Assembly: GCA_019242385.1 (NCBI GenBank)
Contig: JAFAVO010000074.1
Coordinates: 1 to 7,121, forward strand
DNA: 7,121 bases
Origin: Gammaproteobacteria bacterium
GTDB lineage: Bacteria > Pseudomonadota > Gammaproteobacteria > Steroidobacterales > Steroidobacteraceae
Reading direction: 5' to 3'
Part shown: positions 6,165 to 7,121 of the stretch, in pieces
Layout of the letters: every line of letters starts with the position of its first letter
Position numbering within the stretch: position 1 is the first letter of the stretch
Notes under the pieces: generated by a model
What the model was told of the DNA's origin: nothing
Databases searched by the model: none
Seen by the model: only the letters and a program-made list of their open reading frames with translations
Translations under genes and position numbers: made by a program

Positions 6165-6884
6165 ATGGCCACTGAAATGCTGTTCCGGGACGATGCCTAC
6201 CTGCGCAGCGCCAGCGCGCGTGTACTCGCGGTGACCGAGCGCGGCATCGAGCTCGACCGCACCGTGTTCTACCCGCTCGGAGGCGGCCAGGCCGGCGATA
6301 CCGGCAGGCTGCTGCGTGCCGAGGGTGATGCCGTAGCCATCATCGACACGCGCAAAGCCGACACCCCCGACCGGGTGGTGCACCTGCCCGCGCCCGGCAG
6401 TCCATTGCCGCAGCCGGGGGAGACCGTGACCCTCGAGCTCGACTGGCCGCGCCGGTACCGCCTGATGCGCCTGCACACCGCCCTCCACCTGCTCTCGTGC
6501 GTGGTCACGGCGCCGGTCACCGGCGGCAACATCACCCCCGAGAAGGGGCGGCTCGATTTCGATATCGACTTGAGTCAACTGAACGCCGAGCGCATCGAGC
6601 GTGAGACCAACGCGCTGATCGCTGCAGGCGCCATCACTGAGACCGCGTGGATCAGCGACGCTGAGCTGGATGCTCAGCCCGATCTGGTGAAGACCATGAG
6701 TGTGCAGCCGCCGCGCGGCGCGGGCCGGGTGCGGCTGCTGCGAATCCCCGGCATCGATCTGCAGCCCTGCGGCGGGACTCACGTGGCAGACATCGCCGAG
6801 ATCGAGGGAATACGCGTGCTGAAGATCCGCAGCGAGGGCAAGCACAACAAGCGCGTGGAGATCGCCCTCAGCGGTAGCGACTGA
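6165..6884 (+). CDS. alaX: Alanyl-tRNA editing protein, AlaX type
   Basis: The product has 239 residues and is a free-standing homologue of the alanyl-tRNA synthetase editing domain. Such proteins hydrolyse mischarged Ser-tRNA(Ala) (and sometimes Gly-tRNA(Ala)) in the cytoplasm, acting in trans to guard translation. The medium-length layout is clear: an N-terminal beta-barrel with RTVFYPLGGGQAGDTG (32-47), then the zinc-binding HTALH (His104, His108) and CGGTH (Cys202, His206), all four metal ligands intact. The C-terminus IRVLKIRSEGKHNKRVEIAL (216-235) is also typical of the family. No catalytic aminoacylation domain is present, so this is not a truncated alaS. The ATG at 6165 has GGGGA at 6149-6153, a little far for a strong ribosome site. 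The 3' end overlaps the opposing O-methyltransferase gene by 17 bp. Confidence 0.92.
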   Translation: MATEMLFRDDAYLRSASARVLAVTERGIELDRTVFYPLGGGQAGDTGRLLRAEGDAVAIIDTRKADTPDRVVHLPAPGSPLPQPGETVTLELDWPRRYRLMRLHTALHLLSCVVTAPVTGGNITPEKGRLDFDIDLSQLNAERIERETNALIAAGAITETAWISDAELDAQPDLVKTMSVQPPRGAGRVRLLRIPGIDLQPCGGTHVADIAEIEGIRVLKIRSEGKHNKRVEIALSGSD

Positions 6885-7121
6885 GCTCCAGGCCGTTGCC
6901 CACCCTCAGGAGCACGGAGGTGATCCCGGGCGCAGCCCGTACCCGCTCGCGGTAGGCATGCGCGTGTTCCCGCGCGTTCTCCGGCTGCAGCATGTTGTCG
7001 GCGACGATGATGGCGCCCGGCGCGAGCTTCGGGTACAGCCGCTCGAACACCGGCACGTACAGATCCTTCCACAGGTCGATGAGCACGAAGTCGAAAGGTC
7101 CGGGTAGCTGCTCGAGGGACT
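6868..7121 (-). CDS. Class I SAM-dependent, cation-dependent O-methyltransferase-like protein, C-terminal fragment
   Basis: The frame enters from the right edge and ends at TGA (plus-strand TCA, 6868-6870), leaving about 84 residues. After an edge segment reading SLEQLPGPFDFV come LIDLWKDLY and LAPGAIIVADNML. In cation-dependent O-methyltransferases (catechol/caffeoyl-CoA OMT family) the Asp of the D-x-x-K-x-x-Y motif and the Asp-Asn pair of the later DN motif bind the divalent metal, and both are present here. The tail ends VLLRVGNGLELSRYR. The SAM-binding N-terminal half is outside the window, so the substrate cannot be inferred. A GTG at 7086 encodes an internal Val and is not the start. 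The gene overlaps the 3' end of the AlaX gene by 17 bp. Confidence 0.8.
   Translation of the reverse strand, partial: SLEQLPGPFDFVLIDLWKDLYVPVFERLYPKLAPGAIIVADNMLQPENAREHAHAYRERVRAAPGITSVLLRVGNGLELSRYR

Noticed and set aside
1..7121. Mobile elements, CRISPR, tRNA or rRNA genes
   Set aside because: I found no transposase or integrase motif, no regularly spaced direct repeats, and no tRNA- or rRNA-like segment; nearly all bases lie in recognised genes.

Overview
The window is GC-rich (roughly two thirds G+C by eye) and densely packed. It holds seven genes, two of them cut by the window edges. Strong GlcD and GlcE similarity to the Escherichia coli proteins, an outer-membrane beta-barrel protein of the PF13557 type, and the tight layout point to a high-GC Gram-negative bacterium, most likely a pseudomonadotan (gamma or beta). 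That placement is an inference; no rRNA or tRNA is present to test it. I see no mobile element, CRISPR array, long repeat or prophage gene.

Left part (1-2614): the C-terminal end of an ASKHA-domain corrinoid reactivation protein (RACE/RamA type, DUF4445) runs off the left edge. After 27 bp comes a small predicted outer-membrane barrel protein on the same strand. Converging on these is a 523-residue, non-pyrrolysine member of the trimethylamine methyltransferase (MttB) superfamily; its stop codon abuts the barrel gene's stop codon in the palindrome TGATCA. Together these look like part of a corrinoid-dependent demethylation locus for a quaternary amine or related methylated compound. The matching corrinoid carrier protein and the methyl acceptor enzyme are not in the window.

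Middle part (2615-5283): a 104-bp divergent intergenic region separates the methyltransferase from glcD and glcE, the two FAD-domain subunits of glycolate oxidase. The Fe-S subunit gene glcF, usually next in the operon, is absent. glcE is instead followed at once by a hairpin and a convergent gene.

Right part (5284-7121): a PhzF-family isomerase-like gene (minus strand) and an AlaX-type alanyl-tRNA editing hydrolase (plus strand) are divergently arranged over 38 bp. The AlaX gene overlaps tail-to-tail by 17 bp with the end of a cation-dependent O-methyltransferase-like gene that runs off the right edge.

Most of the window is recognisable housekeeping or catabolic material. The part that most deserves a second look is the corrinoid/MttB-type locus beside a glcDE pair that lacks glcF.
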